Assembly (NCBI GenBank): GCA_902593905.1
Contig: CACJKF010000001.1
Coordinates: forward strand, 62,001 to 126,000
Origin: an uncultured Pelagibacteraceae bacterium
GTDB taxonomy: Bacteria > Pseudomonadota > Alphaproteobacteria > Pelagibacterales > Pelagibacteraceae
Direction of reading: 5' to 3'
Length of the DNA: 64,000 nt
A program made the position numbers and the translations under genes. Shown piece by piece: positions 62,778 through 64,000 of this stretch (the stretch's first letter is position 1; the number at the start of each line of letters is the position of its first letter). The notes beneath the pieces were generated by a model that ran no database searches, was not told the origin of the DNA, and saw only the letters and a list, made by a program, of their open reading frames with translations.

Positions 62778-63595
62778 CAAAAAAATTTGGAATAATCGGC
62801 AAGCCTATTCAACATTCTTTATCACCCATTCTTCATAATTATTGGTTTGAAAAATATAAAATTGATGCAAATTATTCAATTTTAGACGTAAACGAGAATC
62901 ATCTAGCCGATATTGTGAAAAGAATTAAAAACAAAGATTTGACTGGCGTCAACGTAACCTTACCTTTTAAGCAAAAAATTGTCTCAAATGTTGATATACT
63001 TGTTAATGATGCAGAAATAACTCGCTCAGTTAATACTCTTTATCTTGATGAACAAGAAAAAGTTATTGGAGAAAATACAGACGTATTTGGATTACAAGCA
63101 GCGTATTTAAAAGAGGTGGAGGCGTCTTTAAATAAAAAAGCATTAATTATTGGAGCAGGCGGTGTTTCCCCATCAGTTATTCTATCATTACAAAAATCCG
63201 GATTAAAAGATATTTCCATTGTTAATAGAACAAAAGAAAAATGTATTTTTTTAAAGAAAAAATTCAAAAATCTTAAAATAATAGATTGGGAAAACCTCAA
63301 ATATGAAATTAAAGATTTTGATATTGTTGTCAACGCAACCAGTCTAGGATTAAAGGGGGGTGAAGATTTTGATTTTAATTTTGAACAAACAAAAACTAAT
63401 TTAATTTATATAGATACTATATATAATCCCCTTGAAACTAAAACTTTCAAATTTTTAAAAGATAAAGATATTAAAGTATACAACGGGCTTGATATGTTCA
63501 TTTATCAAGGACAGAAATCATTTTATTTATGGAACAAAGTTAATCCTGAAATAGATCAAAAATTAATAGAACTTTTAGTATCTAAACTTAAATGA
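62774..63595 (+). CDS. aroE: shikimate dehydrogenase
   Basis: NADP-dependent reduction of 3-dehydroshikimate to shikimate for aromatic amino acids. 273 residues. Substrate-binding QHSLSPILHNYWF, GVNVTLPFKQKI with the catalytic Lys, NTDVFG, and the Rossmann GAGGVSPSVILSL are present, with NRT in SIVNRTKEK. Overlaps maf and coaE by 4 bp each. Confidence 0.96.
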   Translation: MTKKFGIIGKPIQHSLSPILHNYWFEKYKIDANYSILDVNENHLADIVKRIKNKDLTGVNVTLPFKQKIVSNVDILVNDAEITRSVNTLYLDEQEKVIGENTDVFGLQAAYLKEVEASLNKKALIIGAGGVSPSVILSLQKSGLKDISIVNRTKEKCIFLKKKFKNLKIIDWENLKYEIKDFDIVVNATSLGLKGGEDFDFNFEQTKTNLIYIDTIYNPLETKTFKFLKDKDIKVYNGLDMFIYQGQKSFYLWNKVNPEIDQKLIELLVSKLK

Positions 63596-64000
63596 AAAAG
63601 ATAGGAATAACAGGATCTTTAGCCTCTGGCAAAACTTCAGCTAGTAAATTTTTGTCATACAAAAAAGGACCATTGTTCAGTGCTGATGTAATTGTTAAGA
63701 ACTTGTATACCAAAAGCAGTTTTAAGAAATTAATTAAAAAAAAACTAAATATCAAAAAAACCCAAAATTTAAAAAAGACATTGAAAAAGAAAATTTTAAT
63801 TGACAAGAATTATCTAAAAAATCTCGAGATAATTATTCATCCTTTGGTTAGAAAAGAAATGTTAAAATTTGCAAAAAAAAATGTTAAAAAAAAATTCGTA
63901 TTTTTCGAAATACCCTTACTAGTTGAGAACAAACTTATGAAAAAATTTGATGTGATATTTTTCATCAAGTCAAAAAAAAGCTCTAGATTAAAAAGATTTA
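63592..64000 (+). CDS. coaE: dephospho-CoA kinase (3' end cut by window edge)
   Basis: Final step of coenzyme A synthesis, phosphorylating dephospho-CoA. ATG at 63592 overlaps the aroE stop (ATGA). 136 codons are visible of about 195-200. The P-loop is ITGSLASGKTSAS, slightly unlike the usual GGIGSGKS, and IIHPLVRKEM plus FFEIPLLVENKLMKKFD are classic CoaE motifs. The order maf-aroE-coaE is common in alphaproteobacteria. Confidence 0.94.
   Translation, partial: MKKIGITGSLASGKTSASKFLSYKKGPLFSADVIVKNLYTKSSFKKLIKKKLNIKKTQNLKKTLKKKILIDKNYLKNLEIIIHPLVRKEMLKFAKKNVKKKFVFFEIPLLVENKLMKKFDVIFFIKSKKSSRLKRF

Noticed and set aside
1-64000. CRISPR arrays, transposases, prophage or rRNA genes
   Set aside because: No regularly spaced repeats, insertion-sequence proteins, phage structural genes or rRNA sequence were seen on reading through the window.

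Overview
The window looks like a chromosomal segment of a SAR11-type alphaproteobacterium (Candidatus Pelagibacter and relatives). The DNA is strongly A+T-rich. Genes are packed with 4-30 bp overlaps and no gene-free stretch exceeds about 275 bp. Neighbourhoods are alphaproteobacterial: rho-hemJ-hemH-hemE next to the ppsR homologue, rpe-heparinase-purH, tsaD divergent from hemCD, and a DUF2794 gene beside yciB. The genus is inferred from gene content and style; no rRNA is present to confirm it.

Layout. 1-4388 (minus) is a translation and secretion operon, ffh-rpsP-trmD-rplS, running into leuC, which is cut by the left edge. A gap with four consecutive hairpins separates it from dapF-ftsY (plus), so both SRP GTPases flank a structured intergenic region. 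6264-12634 (minus) holds a tripartite TRAP transporter (dctPQM, Tat-exported binding protein), an amidase, a tiny membrane protein, an EamA exporter and an alpha/beta hydrolase. 12740-20076 (minus) is a 2-hydroxyacid cassette: lactate-type FMN oxidase, class I aminotransferase, glycolate oxidase GlcDEF and a 2-hydroxyacid dehydrogenase. Together the two blocks suggest uptake and oxidation of small hydroxy or oxo acids such as glycolate and lactate. 20082-24740 (minus) is a PagL-like outer membrane protein followed by cytochrome c maturation genes ccmCDEFGH.

24916-41073 is mixed housekeeping: hspQ, yciB, DUF2794, BI-1, an aldo/keto reductase, an IalB-like protein, argG, psiE-like, folD, yggT, mscS, hemD, hemC, tsaD and an EVE protein. 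It ends in an acetate module, acs plus a two-part Na+/acetate-type symporter. The Acs carries a striking Lys/Arg-rich N-terminal extension. 41118-44968 is rpe, a heparinase II/III-like gene and purH.

44970-56674 is the most accessory-looking stretch: a sulfatase-like membrane protein, a two-domain methyltransferase, a small YLDPG protein, phhB, tRNA-Gly(GCC), a GNAT, a GT39-like membrane enzyme, a GMC oxidoreductase with a small partner and a class III aminotransferase, a GT2, UDP-galactopyranose mutase and GalE. It is best read as a cell-surface glycoconjugate region.

56713-64000 contains a LON-domain protein, rho, hemJ, hemH and hemE (minus), then a 273-bp A+T-rich gap, then ppsR, maf, aroE and coaE (plus, cut by the right edge). 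The gap between hemE and the ppsR (DUF299) homologue is where the chromosomal origin lies in Caulobacter. It holds repeated TTAT(T/A)AACA and ATGTTAAT words, so I call it a probable oriC.

No CRISPR array, insertion sequence, prophage or rRNA was seen.
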